A stretch of 64,000 bases of DNA from an uncultured Paracoccaceae bacterium (GTDB lineage: Bacteria > Pseudomonadota > Alphaproteobacteria > Rhodobacterales > Rhodobacteraceae), in the NCBI GenBank assembly GCA_945952025.1, contig CAMFGW010000005.1:1-64000 (forward strand). The letters run 5' to 3'. Each line of letters begins with the position of its first letter. The first letter of the stretch is position 1. Below are positions 17,184 to 26,420 of the stretch, in pieces. The notes beneath the pieces were generated by a model that worked only from the letters and a program-made list of their open reading frames with translations, ran no database searches and was not told the origin of the DNA. The position numbers and the translations under genes are program-made.

Positions 17184-18742
17184 GCGCCAAGCCTCTTTGC
17201 CGCGTTGAAGCCGGAGCCGCCGCCAAGTCCCGGCCCCGGATGGGTCGAGGCGCCGATGTGCGAGAGGCCCCGCACCGCCGTCTCGCCGTTCACCGAATTC
17301 GGGAAGGGCCTCCAGATGAAGAACTGGTCGATGGTGCAATGCCCGCCATAGGGGTCGCCGCCCACCAGGTTCATGTTCATCGCCTGCAGGTCGGCGGGCG
17401 AATAGGCGCGGCGGGCCAGCTTGATGGCGTCGAAATCCTTGATGTGGCGTTTCAGGATCGCTTCCAGCCGGTCGGCAAAGGCCTCGCGCGTCGGCTCGTC
17501 CCAGCTCCGCCCGGCGATCTCGCCCTTGGCGTCGCCCTTGATGATGCGGGGCGCGTCGGGGATCTGCAGCCAGAGGATGGCCTTGCCGTCCGGGCAGCGG
17601 GTCGGGTCGAGCCGGTGGGGCTGGCCGACGCAGATGGTGGGCGTTTCGGGCAGCATGCCGCGCTCGGCCTCATTGGCCGACTTTGACACGGCGTCGATGC
17701 CGTCGGACAGGTGGATCAGCGCCACATCGTCCAGCCCCGGCGTCAGCCATTCGGGCACGCGGTCGAGCGCATAGTGCAGCTGGAAATCGCCGCGCCCGTG
17801 GCGGAAGGCCTGCGCGGCGGCCTGTTCTTCGGGCAGGTTCACGCCCTTCAACAGACGGCCGTAAAGCTGGCCCGGCGTGACAGAGGCAAGGACCGATTTC
17901 GCCGGGATCAACGCACCGTCCGCCAGCCGAACCCCGGTCACGCGGCCGTCCGTGACCTCGATGCGGTCGACATCGGCGCCGGTCCGGATCTCGCCGCCCT
18001 TTTCCTCGATCAGGCGACGGAAGGCCGTCGCGGCCGCGCCCGAGCCGCCCTTGACGACGGGCGCGCCCGCAACCTCGAGCGCGAAGGCCACGACCTTGCC
18101 CATCTGGCCGGAATAGGTCGATTCCGGCGTCAGGCCGCAGTGCAGGACCCAGGGCGCGAAAAGCGCCTGGACGAGCGGGCTTTGATAGGTCGTCTCCAGC
18201 CAGCCGCGCGCAGGGATGAGGGCCGAACCCATCCAGGCAGCCAGCCCCCGCAGGCCCTTCTTGCGGACCTGACCCCAGAGGAGCTTGACGGTCGGCCAGG
18301 ACCAGAGGCGGCCCCCCAGAAGCGCGAAGAGGAAGGGCGCATCCGCCCCGATCGCGCCCACATCCGCCGCATAGGCCGCGCCGTCGCCGGGGGCCAGCGC
18401 GTCGAAGGCGGCGCGGTTCCTGGCCTGGTCCATGGTCAGGACCAGCGCCTGGCCATCGGGCGTCAGGACCGCCGTCGGATGGGCGGTGTGGCAATAGTCC
18501 ATCCCGTGCCGGGCGAGGTGCGGCCCAAGCGCCGCACCGGCCGGCCCGGTCATGAACAGAACGAAGGTGGCAGCCATCACGTCATGGTGAAAGCCCGGCA
18601 AGGTGACCTGATCGGTCCTCAGGCAGCCGCCCGCGACCGGCTCGCGCTCCAGGACAAGCACACGCTCGCCCTTCAGCGCCAGCATGGCGGCCGCGACCAG
18701 CCCGTTGATGCCGGACCCGATGATGACGTGATCGGCCGCCAT
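17180..18742 (-). CDS. PYROXD2-like FAD-dependent oxidoreductase
   Basis: A 520-residue flavoprotein of the phytoene-desaturase-like group (COG1233). The N-terminal dinucleotide motif is VIIGSGINGLVAAAMLALKG, followed by LEREPVAGGCLRTDQVTLPGF, which is typical of PYROXD2-type proteins. A second conserved region near the C-terminus (NLVGGDPYGGHCTIDQFFIW, GLSHIGASTHPGPGLGGGSG) completes the FAD fold. The substrate is unknown. A paralogue is encoded just across the divergent promoter (19664-21232). Both lie in operons of an aromatic-type cluster. It starts six bases after the cyclase gene and is coupled to the MarR gene. Confidence 0.85.
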   Translation of the reverse strand: MAADHVIIGSGINGLVAAAMLALKGERVLVLEREPVAGGCLRTDQVTLPGFHHDVMAATFVLFMTGPAGAALGPHLARHGMDYCHTAHPTAVLTPDGQALVLTMDQARNRAAFDALAPGDGAAYAADVGAIGADAPFLFALLGGRLWSWPTVKLLWGQVRKKGLRGLAAWMGSALIPARGWLETTYQSPLVQALFAPWVLHCGLTPESTYSGQMGKVVAFALEVAGAPVVKGGSGAAATAFRRLIEEKGGEIRTGADVDRIEVTDGRVTGVRLADGALIPAKSVLASVTPGQLYGRLLKGVNLPEEQAAAQAFRHGRGDFQLHYALDRVPEWLTPGLDDVALIHLSDGIDAVSKSANEAERGMLPETPTICVGQPHRLDPTRCPDGKAILWLQIPDAPRIIKGDAKGEIAGRSWDEPTREAFADRLEAILKRHIKDFDAIKLARRAYSPADLQAMNMNLVGGDPYGGHCTIDQFFIWRPFPNSVNGETAVRGLSHIGASTHPGPGLGGGSGFNAAKRLGA

Positions 18743-18748
18743 GGCGCC

Positions 18749-19540
18749 TTACCCGCGCGCGACGAGCGCCAGCGCCCGGATCGGCGAGCCGGTGCCATGC
18801 TGGATCTTCAGCGGAGCCGCAATCAGGATCGCGCCCTTCGCCGGCAGCCTGTCGAGGTTCGCAAGGCTCGCAAGCCCGAAGCAATTGTTCTTGTGAAGAA
18901 GGTTGTGCGCCGGGAACGGCGGGTTCATGCCGCCCGCCTGACCGGCGTCGGTGCCGATGCATTGGCTGCCCCAGCCCACGATCCCCTTGTCCAGCAGATA
19001 CTGGATGACTTCGGCCGTCGGCCCGGGCGTGTGGGGGCCGGTTGCGTCGGCGTTCAGGAACAGGTCCTCGTCATGGGCGCGCTTGTCCCAGTCGGACCGC
19101 AGGACGACCCATTCGCCCTTGCCGATGGCGCCGTGCTTGGCTTCCCAGGCCTTTACATGGTCGATCGTCAGAAGGAAGTCCGGGTTCGCGCCGCATTCCT
19201 TCGAGAAGTCGAGCACGTTCACGGGTGCCACCAGCCGCTGCACGCTCAGCGTGTCGGTAAAGCCGTCGGGATAGTCCTTGCCGGTGATCCAGTGGTGCGG
19301 CGCGTCGAAATGGGTGCCGCTGTGTTCGCCGAGCTTCAGCCAGTTCCAGGCCCAGAAGGGGCCGTCCTGGTCATAGGCGCTGATGCGGTGGATCTCGATC
19401 TTCGGGGTGTCTTTGGCGAAATCCGGCGGCAGTTTCAGAAGCGGCGTATCGGGGCCAAGGACGCCGGTGCAATCGACGACCTCGACACCGCCAGAGGCGA
19501 GCAGCCCGGCGAGTTGACCCAGAAGATCCTTGGACGACAT
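18749..19540 (-). CDS. Cyclase-family metal hydrolase, isatin-hydrolase/KynB-like
   Basis: A 263-residue member of the cyclase/kynurenine-formamidase superfamily. The metal-binding signature HSGTHFDAPHH (73-83) matches HxGTHxDxPxH. The length is closer to isatin hydrolases (about 260) than to KynB (about 210). Isatin hydrolase opens the lactam ring of isatin to isatinate, so it would fit downstream of indole oxidation. Another cyclic amide or an N-formyl substrate is equally possible. The start ATG at 19540 follows GGGAG; an upstream in-frame ATG (19594) lacks a site. It is the first gene of the six-gene minus-strand operon. Confidence 0.85.
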   Translation of the reverse strand: MSSKDLLGQLAGLLASGGVEVVDCTGVLGPDTPLLKLPPDFAKDTPKIEIHRISAYDQDGPFWAWNWLKLGEHSGTHFDAPHHWITGKDYPDGFTDTLSVQRLVAPVNVLDFSKECGANPDFLLTIDHVKAWEAKHGAIGKGEWVVLRSDWDKRAHDEDLFLNADATGPHTPGPTAEVIQYLLDKGIVGWGSQCIGTDAGQAGGMNPPFPAHNLLHKNNCFGLASLANLDRLPAKGAILIAAPLKIQHGTGSPIRALALVARG

Positions 19541-19608
19541 GACATTCTCCCTATTGAAAAACGGCCTCTCGGCCCCCTTGGGCATGACCGGCATTCCCCT
19601 GCGGAATC

Positions 19609-19644
19609 ATGCTAGACAGAATTACATGCATTTGCAAATATAAT
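19609..19644. promoter_or_regulatory. Divergent promoters with palindromic (MarR-type) operator
   Basis: The 10-bp perfect palindrome ATTTGCAAAT (19630-19639) sits between the divergent cyclase and oxidoreductase genes. On the minus strand TTGCAA is followed after 17 bases by TAGCAT (19614-19609), a plausible -35/-10 pair for the cyclase operon. On the plus strand a perfect TATAAT (19639-19644) directly abuts the palindrome. One bound repressor would block both promoters. ATGCAT overlaps the left flank. Confidence 0.5.
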
Positions 19645-19663
19645 GACCGAACGGGGGGACATC

Positions 19664-21232
19664 TTGACGGAATCTTGCGACGCAGTCCTGATCGGGGCGG
19701 GGATCAACACGCTTGTCGCGGCGGCGCACCTGTCTGCGCGCGGCTGGTCGGTGCGCGTTCTGGAACGCGGGGCGGAACCGGGCGGCGCGGTGAGGACGGG
19801 CGCGTATACGATTCCGGGCTTTCGCCATGACTGGGCGGCGATGAACCTGTCGCTTTTCGCCGGATCGGGCTTTTTTCGCGCCTATTCCGCCGATCTGACC
19901 CGTCTTGGCCTGTCCTTTGTGCCCGCGCCCCACGCCTTCGCCTCGGTCTTTGCCGACGGAAGCTGGTGCGGCGTCTCGGCCGATCCGGCCGTCACCCGCG
20001 CCCGCATCGCCGCCCTGTCGCCCGCCGACGCCGCGACCTGGGACCGGCTCCTGGCCGACTTTCCGGCCATGGCGCCGCATCTTTTCGCGCTCTTGTCGAG
20101 CCCGATGAAATTCCGTGCATTGTCACGCATCGGCTGGGGGCTGTGGCGCGCCAAGGGCGTCGGCGGAACGCTCGACCTGGTGCGGTTCCTGCTGTCGTCG
20201 CCCCGGCGCTGGCTGTCGGAGACCTTCACCGACCCGCGGCTGCACGCCATGCTGGGCGCCTGGGGGATGCACCTTGATTTCGCGCCCGACATCTCTGGCG
20301 GTGCGGTATTTCCTTACCTTGAATCCATGGCCACCCAGTCCTTCGGCATGGTCATCGGCAAGGGTGGCGCCGACACGGTGACGCGGGCGCTCGTCGCCTT
20401 CATCGAAGAGCGCGGCGGCAAGGTCGACTGCAATGCCGAGGTGGCCGGGATCGCGACCGAAGGCGGCACGGCGCGGGGTGTGACGCTTGCGGACGGCCGC
20501 CGGATCACCGCCCGCCGCGCCGTCATCGCCGGCCTGTCGCCAAGCGGGCTCGCGCGGCTGACGGGTGCCACGGGCGAAGAGCGGTTCGACCGGGGGCTGG
20601 CCGACTTCGACCATGCGCCCGGCACCATGATGATCCACCTGGCGCTGTCGGCGCCTCTGGACTGGACCGCCGGCGCGGAGCTTCAGCAGTTCGCCTATGT
20701 CCACCTTGCGCCGGACCTCGAACAGATGGCGCGGACCTATCAGCAGGCGCGTGCGGGGCTCTTGCCGGGCAGGCCCGTCATCGTGGTCGGCCAGCCGACC
20801 GCGCTCGACCCTTCGCGCGCGCCGGACGGCAAGCACACGCTCTGGCTTCAGGTCCGCATGGCGCCCGGCACGATCCGGGGCGATGCGGGCGGGACGATCA
20901 CCGCGACCGACTGGGCGCAGGCGGCCGAACCCTTTGCCGAGCGCGCGCTGTCGATCCTTGAGGCGGCTGCACCCGGAACCCGCGCCAAGGTCCTTGGCCG
21001 CCGGATCGTCACGCCGCTGGACCTGCAAGAGGACAATCCGAACCTGGTCGGCGGCGACCAGATCTGCGGCAGCCACCATCTGGCGCAGCATTTCCTGTTC
21101 CGCCCGATGCGGGGCCACGCAGACGGGTCCACGCCCGTGAAGAACCTCTACCTGACCGGCGCCGCCGTCTGGCCCGGCGCGGGAACCGGGGCCGGGGCCG
21201 GTTGGCTCCTCGCCCAAAGCCTGACACGATAA
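19664..21232 (+). CDS. PYROXD2-like FAD-dependent oxidoreductase, second paralogue
   Basis: A 522-residue flavoprotein paralogous to the 17180-18742 product. It has DAVLIGAGINTLVAAAHLSARG, LERGAEPGGAVRTGAYTIPGF and, near the end, NLVGGDQICGSHHLAQHFLF and LTGAAVWPGAGTGAGAG. I take TTG at 19664 as start because GGGGGGA lies just upstream and TATAAT (19639-19644) would be its -10. The in-frame ATG at 19643 overlaps that box and has no Shine-Dalgarno; it adds seven residues. The gene is divergent from the cyclase operon and 23 bases upstream of the ABC binding-protein gene, so oxidoreductase and importer form one transcript. The substrate is unknown. Confidence 0.82.
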   Translation: MTESCDAVLIGAGINTLVAAAHLSARGWSVRVLERGAEPGGAVRTGAYTIPGFRHDWAAMNLSLFAGSGFFRAYSADLTRLGLSFVPAPHAFASVFADGSWCGVSADPAVTRARIAALSPADAATWDRLLADFPAMAPHLFALLSSPMKFRALSRIGWGLWRAKGVGGTLDLVRFLLSSPRRWLSETFTDPRLHAMLGAWGMHLDFAPDISGGAVFPYLESMATQSFGMVIGKGGADTVTRALVAFIEERGGKVDCNAEVAGIATEGGTARGVTLADGRRITARRAVIAGLSPSGLARLTGATGEERFDRGLADFDHAPGTMMIHLALSAPLDWTAGAELQQFAYVHLAPDLEQMARTYQQARAGLLPGRPVIVVGQPTALDPSRAPDGKHTLWLQVRMAPGTIRGDAGGTITATDWAQAAEPFAERALSILEAAAPGTRAKVLGRRIVTPLDLQEDNPNLVGGDQICGSHHLAQHFLFRPMRGHADGSTPVKNLYLTGAAVWPGAGTGAGAGWLLAQSLTR

Positions 21233-21255
21233 CCGAACCACAACAGGGAACCATC

Positions 21256-22785
21256 ATGCAGCTTTCCAGACGCACGCTCCTCCAGCTATCCGCAGCAGGC
21301 GCCGCCCTTTCCGTGGCGAGCGTCGCGCTTCCGGCCTTTGCCGCCATCGACGAACTGGTGATCGCCTACAACGTCCCCCTGCCATCGTGGGACCCGACCA
21401 CCGGCCCCTCGGCGGTCAACCCGACGATCCAGGCGATCTACCTGTCGGTCTTCGACCGCTTCATCGGCCAGAAGCCCGACCTGAAGCCCGAACCCGGCAT
21501 CCTGACCGAATGGGGCTGGAACGAGGACAAGACCAAGATCCACATGACCGTGCGCGACGGCATGAAGTGGCATGACGGCTCGGCCCTGACGGCCGAGGAC
21601 GTGGTCTGGTCGCTGACACGGGCCGCCGACGAAAAGACCGGCAATCCGATCCAGTTCATCTGGTCGACGATCGGCAACCTGAAGGCTGACGGCAACAAGA
21701 TCACCGGTGACGTGATCCGCTTCGACCCGACCGTCTTCATGTGGATGTATTTCCTGACCGGCTTCGTCATGCCGAAGGCCTATTACGAAAAGGTCGGCGC
21801 CGAAGGGTTCGAGAAGGCCCCGATCGGCTCCGGCCCCTACATGGTCGACAAGTTCGAGCCGAACGCCTTCGTGCGGCTGAAGGCCTTCCCCGACTATTGG
21901 GGCGGCAAGGCCGAGTTCGAGACGGTGACGATCAAGTTCGTGACCGACCCGGCGGCGCGCGTGGCCGAGGTCGAAGGCGGCAATGCCCATGTGACGCTGG
22001 AAATCCCCTACGAGGAATATGACCGGCTGAAGGGCGGCGGCAAGCTGGTTGGCACGGCCGAGCCGATCTCGGACATCGGGATGATCTTCATCAACGATAT
22101 CGACCCGATGCTAGATGCGAACGTGCGCAAGGCGGCCGTCATGGCCATCGACAAGCAGCTGATCATCGACCGGCTGCTGTCGGGCTACGGCGTGCCGATC
22201 GACACGCTGGAAACGCCGGACTACACGGCCTACGATCCGTCGATCAAGACGCCGCACGACCCGGCGGCGGCGGCCGAACTGCTCAAGTCCTCGGGGTATG
22301 GCCCGGACAAGCCGGTCAAGTTCACCATCCAGACGACCAAGGGCTTCAAGCCCAAGGATTACGAGATGGTGCAGGCGATCGTCGGGCTCTGGCGCAAGAT
22401 CGGGATCGAGGCCGAGATCGAGGTCTACGAGATCGCCAAGCACTACGAGCTGCGCGCCGCCGACAAGCTGGCGCCGATGGCCTTCTACAACTGGGGCAAC
22501 TCGATCGGCGATCCGACCACCTCGACCGGCTTTGCCATGTTCGGCCCCTCGCCGCACTCGGTCTGGGACGGCAAGGACCTGATCGACATGATCGCGCCCC
22601 TTTGGGGCGAGAAGGACGAGGACAAGCGCATCGCCGGCTGGAAGGCCGTCGACAAGTTCATCGCCGAGAACGCGCTGGTCCTGCCGCTTCTGCAATATGT
22701 CCAGCCGATCATCGCGGCGCCGGGCGTCATCGTCACGCCGCACAAGTCGGGCGCCCTTCTGCCCTACCTAATGAAGCGCGGCTAA
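21256..22785 (+). CDS. Dipeptide/oligopeptide-type ABC substrate-binding protein
   Basis: A 509-residue SBP_bac_5 (cluster C) protein. The N-terminus, MQLSRRTLLQLSAAGAALSV, is a twin-arginine-type export signal ending near AFA. Diagnostic family segments include WGWNEDKTKIHMTVRDGMKWHDGSALTAEDVVWSLTR (the first half) and GSGPYMVDKFEPN. It collects the ligand in the periplasm for the permeases encoded next. Family members bind peptides, nickel, opines or glycosides, so the ligand is open. Linkage with flavoprotein and aryl-pyruvate genes suggests an aromatic or amino-acid derivative. The ATG at 21256 follows AGGGA. Confidence 0.9.
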   Translation: MQLSRRTLLQLSAAGAALSVASVALPAFAAIDELVIAYNVPLPSWDPTTGPSAVNPTIQAIYLSVFDRFIGQKPDLKPEPGILTEWGWNEDKTKIHMTVRDGMKWHDGSALTAEDVVWSLTRAADEKTGNPIQFIWSTIGNLKADGNKITGDVIRFDPTVFMWMYFLTGFVMPKAYYEKVGAEGFEKAPIGSGPYMVDKFEPNAFVRLKAFPDYWGGKAEFETVTIKFVTDPAARVAEVEGGNAHVTLEIPYEEYDRLKGGGKLVGTAEPISDIGMIFINDIDPMLDANVRKAAVMAIDKQLIIDRLLSGYGVPIDTLETPDYTAYDPSIKTPHDPAAAAELLKSSGYGPDKPVKFTIQTTKGFKPKDYEMVQAIVGLWRKIGIEAEIEVYEIAKHYELRAADKLAPMAFYNWGNSIGDPTTSTGFAMFGPSPHSVWDGKDLIDMIAPLWGEKDEDKRIAGWKAVDKFIAENALVLPLLQYVQPIIAAPGVIVTPHKSGALLPYLMKRG

Positions 22786-22792
22786 GACCGTA

Positions 22793-22818
22793 GGGCCGCC
22801 GGGACACACCGGCGGCCC
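22793..22818 (+). other. Intercistronic GC hairpin after binding-protein gene
   Basis: A perfect 10-bp stem GGGCCGCCGG / CCGGCGGCCC with loop GACACA begins eight bases after the binding-protein stop codon and ends 21 bases before the permease ATG. Hairpins here usually protect the upstream mRNA or attenuate downstream transcription, so that more binding protein than permease is made. Equivalent hairpins occur in two other operons in this window. Confidence 0.65.
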
Positions 22819-22839
22819 CCTTCTCAGAAAACCCATTCC

Positions 22840-23850
22840 ATGCAGCTTGCGCGCGCCTTCCTGATCCGGCTCCTGACCACGCTCGTCACGCTGTTCGGCG
22901 TGGCGGTCATCGTCTTTTTCGTCATCCGGGTCGTGCCCGGCAACCCGATCGCAATGATGCTGCCGCCCGGCGCCTCCGATGCCGATATCGCGCGGCTGAA
23001 GGCGCTTTACGGCTTCGACAAGTCGATCCCCCAGCAGTTCGTCATCTGGCTGTCGGGCGTCCTGCACGGCGATTTCGGCACCTCGATCACCCGGCGCCAG
23101 CCGGTCCTGGACCTGGTCCTGAACCGCCTGCCCGCGACGATCGAGCTTGCGGGGATGGCGCTCATCATCGCGACGATCATCGGGGGGTTCCTCGCGCTGA
23201 CCGGCACGCGGCTGCGCGGCACCAAGACCGAGGCGGCGATCGACGTGGGGTCGGGCATGGCGCTCTCCATCCCGGACTTCCTCTGGGGGCTGCTGATGAT
23301 CCTTCTTTTCGGCGTCCTCTGGCCGGTCCTGGACATTTCGGGCCGGGTTACGCCGTCCTTGCAACTTCCGTTCACGACGCAGTTCTACCTGACCGAAAGC
23401 GTCCTGCGCCTGCGGTTTGACCTCTGGCGCGACATTGCCGGGCACATGCTGATGCCGGCGCTCGCGCTGGCCATTCCGCTGTCGGCGATCATCGGCCAGC
23501 TTCTGAAGCAGAGCCTGAAGGAAACCATGCACCTCGACTATGTGACGCTGGCCCGGACCAAGGGCTATGGCGAAAACCACGTCATCCTGCGCGAGGCCCT
23601 GCGCAACGCCATCCTGCCAACGCTGACGCTGATCGGGGTGCAGTTCACCTTCCTGATCGGCGGCACGGTCATCGTCGAGCGGCTCTTTTCCTACGAGGGG
23701 CTTGGCAACATGGCGATCGACGCGGTCATCAACCGCGACCTGCCGCTCATCCAGGGCATCGTCATCGTCTTTGCGCTCCTATTCACGCTCATCAACCTGG
23801 CGGTGGACATGTGCTATGCGCTTCTGAACCCGAGGCTGCGCCATGGCTGA
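22840..23850 (+). CDS. ABC transporter permease (DppB/OppB-like)
   Basis: An inner-membrane permease of 336 residues with the DppB-type N-terminal span (LARAFLIRLLTTLVTLFGV) followed by IRVVPGNPIAMMLPPGASDADI. About six membrane segments are visible. The EAA loop, contacting the ATPase, is near ARTKGYGENHVILREALRNAILP. It pairs with the DppC-like permease, whose start overlaps by eight bases. The transported substrate is that of the upstream binding protein. Confidence 0.92.
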   Translation: MQLARAFLIRLLTTLVTLFGVAVIVFFVIRVVPGNPIAMMLPPGASDADIARLKALYGFDKSIPQQFVIWLSGVLHGDFGTSITRRQPVLDLVLNRLPATIELAGMALIIATIIGGFLALTGTRLRGTKTEAAIDVGSGMALSIPDFLWGLLMILLFGVLWPVLDISGRVTPSLQLPFTTQFYLTESVLRLRFDLWRDIAGHMLMPALALAIPLSAIIGQLLKQSLKETMHLDYVTLARTKGYGENHVILREALRNAILPTLTLIGVQFTFLIGGTVIVERLFSYEGLGNMAIDAVINRDLPLIQGIVIVFALLFTLINLAVDMCYALLNPRLRHG

Positions 23851-24706
23851 GGTCACCACCGACGCACGGGGGCTGGTGAAGCGGCGGCTGGGGCTCAGGC
23901 TCTGGCTGTCGGGCGGCTGGCTTCTGGTCCTGACGCTTGCCGCCGTCTTCGCGCCGCTGCTGTCGCCGCACGATCCGCTGTCGCAGGACCTGCTTGGCGG
24001 GCGCATCCCGCCGATGTTCTTCCCGGGCGCCGATCCGACCTATCCGCTCGGGACCGACAGCCTTGGCCGCGACGTGCTGGCGCGGCTGCTTTACGGCGGG
24101 CGCATCGCGCTGATCGTGGCGCTGGTCGCAGGGCTTGCAACCTGCGTCATCGGATCGGCGCTCGGCCTCATCGCGGGTTATTTCCGCGGCTGGCCGGACA
24201 TGGTCATCTCACGCCTCATCGACATCTGGATGGCCTTTCCGCCGGTCCTTTTCGCCATCCTCCTGATCGCCGTCATCGGCCCAGGCCTGACCTCGATCAT
24301 CCTTGCCATCGTCGTCATCGACTGGACCCGCTTTGCCCGCGTGGTCCGGGCCGAGGCGATGGCGCAGGGCGCCATGGATTATGTCGCCTCCGCACAGGTC
24401 GCGGGGCGCACGCGCGCGGGCACCATGCTGGCCGAGATCCTGCCGAACGTCCTGCCGACCGTGGTCGCGCTTCTGACTCTGGAAATGGGGATCGCGGTGA
24501 TCGTCGAGGCGATCCTGTCGTTCGTGAACCTGTCGATCTCGACCGACGATCCGACCTGGGGCGGCATGATCTCCGAGGGCCGCACCTCGGTCTATCAGGC
24601 CTGGTGGGTGCTGGTTTTCCCGCTGGTCTGCCTTTTCCTGACCGTCCTTTCCTTCTCGCAGCTTGGCGAGGGGCTGAAAGACCGCTTCGATCCGGTGCTC
24701 AGATGA
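23843..24706 (+). CDS. ABC transporter permease (DppC/OppC-like)
   Basis: A 287-residue permease of the DppC type. An N-terminal cytoplasmic segment and first span precede the periplasmic loop LLSPHDPLSQDLLGGRIPPM and the hallmark YPLGTDSLGRDVLARLLYGGRIAL. The EAA loop region reads VVRAEAMAQGAMDYVASAQVAG. It overlaps the previous gene by eight bases and the next ATPase by four (ATGA), so the permease-ATPase genes are translationally coupled. Confidence 0.92.
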   Translation: MAEVTTDARGLVKRRLGLRLWLSGGWLLVLTLAAVFAPLLSPHDPLSQDLLGGRIPPMFFPGADPTYPLGTDSLGRDVLARLLYGGRIALIVALVAGLATCVIGSALGLIAGYFRGWPDMVISRLIDIWMAFPPVLFAILLIAVIGPGLTSIILAIVVIDWTRFARVVRAEAMAQGAMDYVASAQVAGRTRAGTMLAEILPNVLPTVVALLTLEMGIAVIVEAILSFVNLSISTDDPTWGGMISEGRTSVYQAWWVLVFPLVCLFLTVLSFSQLGEGLKDRFDPVLR

Positions 24707-25587
24707 CCGACCGCCCGTTTCTTGAGATTTCGCAACTGACGGCGCGGCTGAAGGGGTCGGGAACGCCGCTTCTGCGGTCGGTCGATCTGGCGGTGCCGGC
24801 GGGGTCGGTCCATGGGCTCGTCGGCGAAAGTGGCGCGGGCAAGTCGATGATCGGCAAGGCGATCCTCGGCATCCTGCCCCGTTCGGTCGAGGTGGCGACG
24901 GGGGCGATCCGGCTTGATGGCACGGACCTTCAGTCCCTGCCCCCCGCTGAACGCCGCACCCGCGTCGGCGCGCTGACCGCGCTCATCCCGCAGGACCCGC
25001 TGACGGCCCTGAACCCCTCGCGCCGGATCGGGCCGCAGATCACCGACCGGCTGGTCGACATCCTGGGCTGGGACCGCGCGCGGGCAGTGGACCGGGCGCG
25101 CCAGCTTCTGGCCGAGGTGCAGTTGCCCGACCCCGACCGCATCCTGCGCAGCTATCCGCACGAACTGTCGGGCGGCCAGCGCCAGCGCATCCTGATCGCC
25201 GCCGCCTTCGCCGCCGAGCCGCGCCTCATCATCGCTGACGAGCCGACGACCGCGCTCGACGTGACGGTGCAAAAGCAGATCCTGCGCCTGATCCGCGAGA
25301 TGCAGGAACGTCACGGCACGGCCATGCTGTTCGTGACCCATGACCTGGGCGTGGTGTCGAAGGTGTGCCAGAGCCTTTCCGTCCTTTACGCCGGCAAGAT
25401 CGTCGAAAGCGCGCGGGTCGAGGATTTCTTCCGCGCGCCCGCCCACACCTATTCGCGCGCGCTTCTGGCCGCCTCGCCGCGCTATACCGACCCCCATGGC
25501 TCGCTCATGCCGGTGCCAGACGAGGTGATGCAGGCCGTCCGCGCCGAGGTCGCGGCGTTCGACGAAGGAAGGGCCGCCCATGTCTGA
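24703..25587 (+). CDS. ABC transporter ATP-binding protein (DppD-like)
   Basis: A 294-residue ATPase with Walker [10 protein letters not shown], the ABC signature [14 protein letters not shown], Walker [15 protein letters not shown] and the H-loop VTHDLGVVS. The DppD/OppD-type C-terminal oligopeptide domain ([21 protein letters not shown]) is short. The start is the ATG overlapping the permease stop; an earlier in-frame start lies inside the permease gene. It powers import together with the second ATPase, whose ATG overlaps by eight bases. Confidence 0.93.
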   Translation: MTDRPFLEISQLTARLKGSGTPLLRSVDLAVPAGSVHGLVGESGAGKSMIGKAILGILPRSVEVATGAIRLDGTDLQSLPPAERRTRVGALTALIPQDPLTALNPSRRIGPQITDRLVDILGWDRARAVDRARQLLAEVQLPDPDRILRSYPHELSGGQRQRILIAAAFAAEPRLIIADEPTTALDVTVQKQILRLIREMQERHGTAMLFVTHDLGVVSKVCQSLSVLYAGKIVESARVEDFFRAPAHTYSRALLAASPRYTDPHGSLMPVPDEVMQAVRAEVAAFDEGRAAHV

Positions 25588-26395
25588 ACCGCCGTCCGAT
25601 GTGCTTTATGGGGTCGAGCACCTGCACCTGTCGCTGCCGGACCTGACGCGAAAGCCGCTCTTGGGTCCGGCGCCGCGCATCCACATCCTCAATGACCTCA
25701 GCTTCACCATCCGGCGGGGCGAGGTAATGGGGATCGTCGGCGGATCGGGGTCGGGCAAGTCGACGCTCGGCCGCGCGCTGGTGCGGCTCTTGGAGCCGAC
25801 GGGCGGCCATGTCCGCTTTGACGGGACCGACATCACCCACCTGGGCGAGGGCGAGTTGCGGCCCCTGCGCCGGCGGTTCCAGATGATCTTCCAGGACCCA
25901 ATGTCGTCCCTGAACCCCCGCCGCACCGTCGGTGCGATCATCGAGGCGCCGCTTGCGCTGCATGGGTTCGACGACATCGCCAGGCGGTCGGCCGAGGCGC
26001 TGGACCAGGTCGGCCTGCCACGGTCTTTCGCGCGCCGCTTTCCGCATGAGCTGTCGGGCGGGCAGCGCCAGCGCGTGGGCATCGCGCGCGCCATCGCCAT
26101 GCGCCCGGACTTCATCCTGGCCGACGAGATCGTGTCGGGCCTCGACGTGTCGAGCCAGGCGCAGGTGCTGAACCTTCTGGAAGGGCTGGTGAAGGACCTT
26201 GGCCTGACCTTGGCCTTCATCAGCCACGACCTGTCGGTCATCCGGCGGCTCTGCCAGCGGATCCTGGTGCTGCACCGGGGCGTGATCGTCGAAGAGGCGC
26301 CCTCGGACCAGCTCTTTGCGGCGCCGCAGGCCGAGTATACGAAGGAGCTTCTGGCCGCGATCCCGCTGCCGGACCTGGATCAGGTCTGGGCGTAG
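25580..26395 (+). CDS. ABC transporter ATP-binding protein (DppF-like)
   Basis: A 271-residue ATPase: Walker A GGSGSGKSTLGRAL, Q-loop FQDPMSSLNPRRTV (typical of DppF/OppF), signature [15 protein letters not shown] and H-loop ISHDLSVIRRLC. Walker B reads FILADEIVSGLDVS, with Ile-Val-Ser replacing the usual Pro-Thr-Ser; this is seen in some DppF-like proteins and should not prevent ATP hydrolysis. It is the last gene of the plus-strand operon and is followed after 25 bases by repeat copy 2. Confidence 0.93.
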   Translation: MSEPPSDVLYGVEHLHLSLPDLTRKPLLGPAPRIHILNDLSFTIRRGEVMGIVGGSGSGKSTLGRALVRLLEPTGGHVRFDGTDITHLGEGELRPLRRRFQMIFQDPMSSLNPRRTVGAIIEAPLALHGFDDIARRSAEALDQVGLPRSFARRFPHELSGGQRQRVGIARAIAMRPDFILADEIVSGLDVSSQAQVLNLLEGLVKDLGLTLAFISHDLSVIRRLCQRILVLHRGVIVEEAPSDQLFAAPQAEYTKELLAAIPLPDLDQVWA

Positions 26396-26420
26396 GGGGG
26401 GCTTCCCCGTGTGGTTGGGC

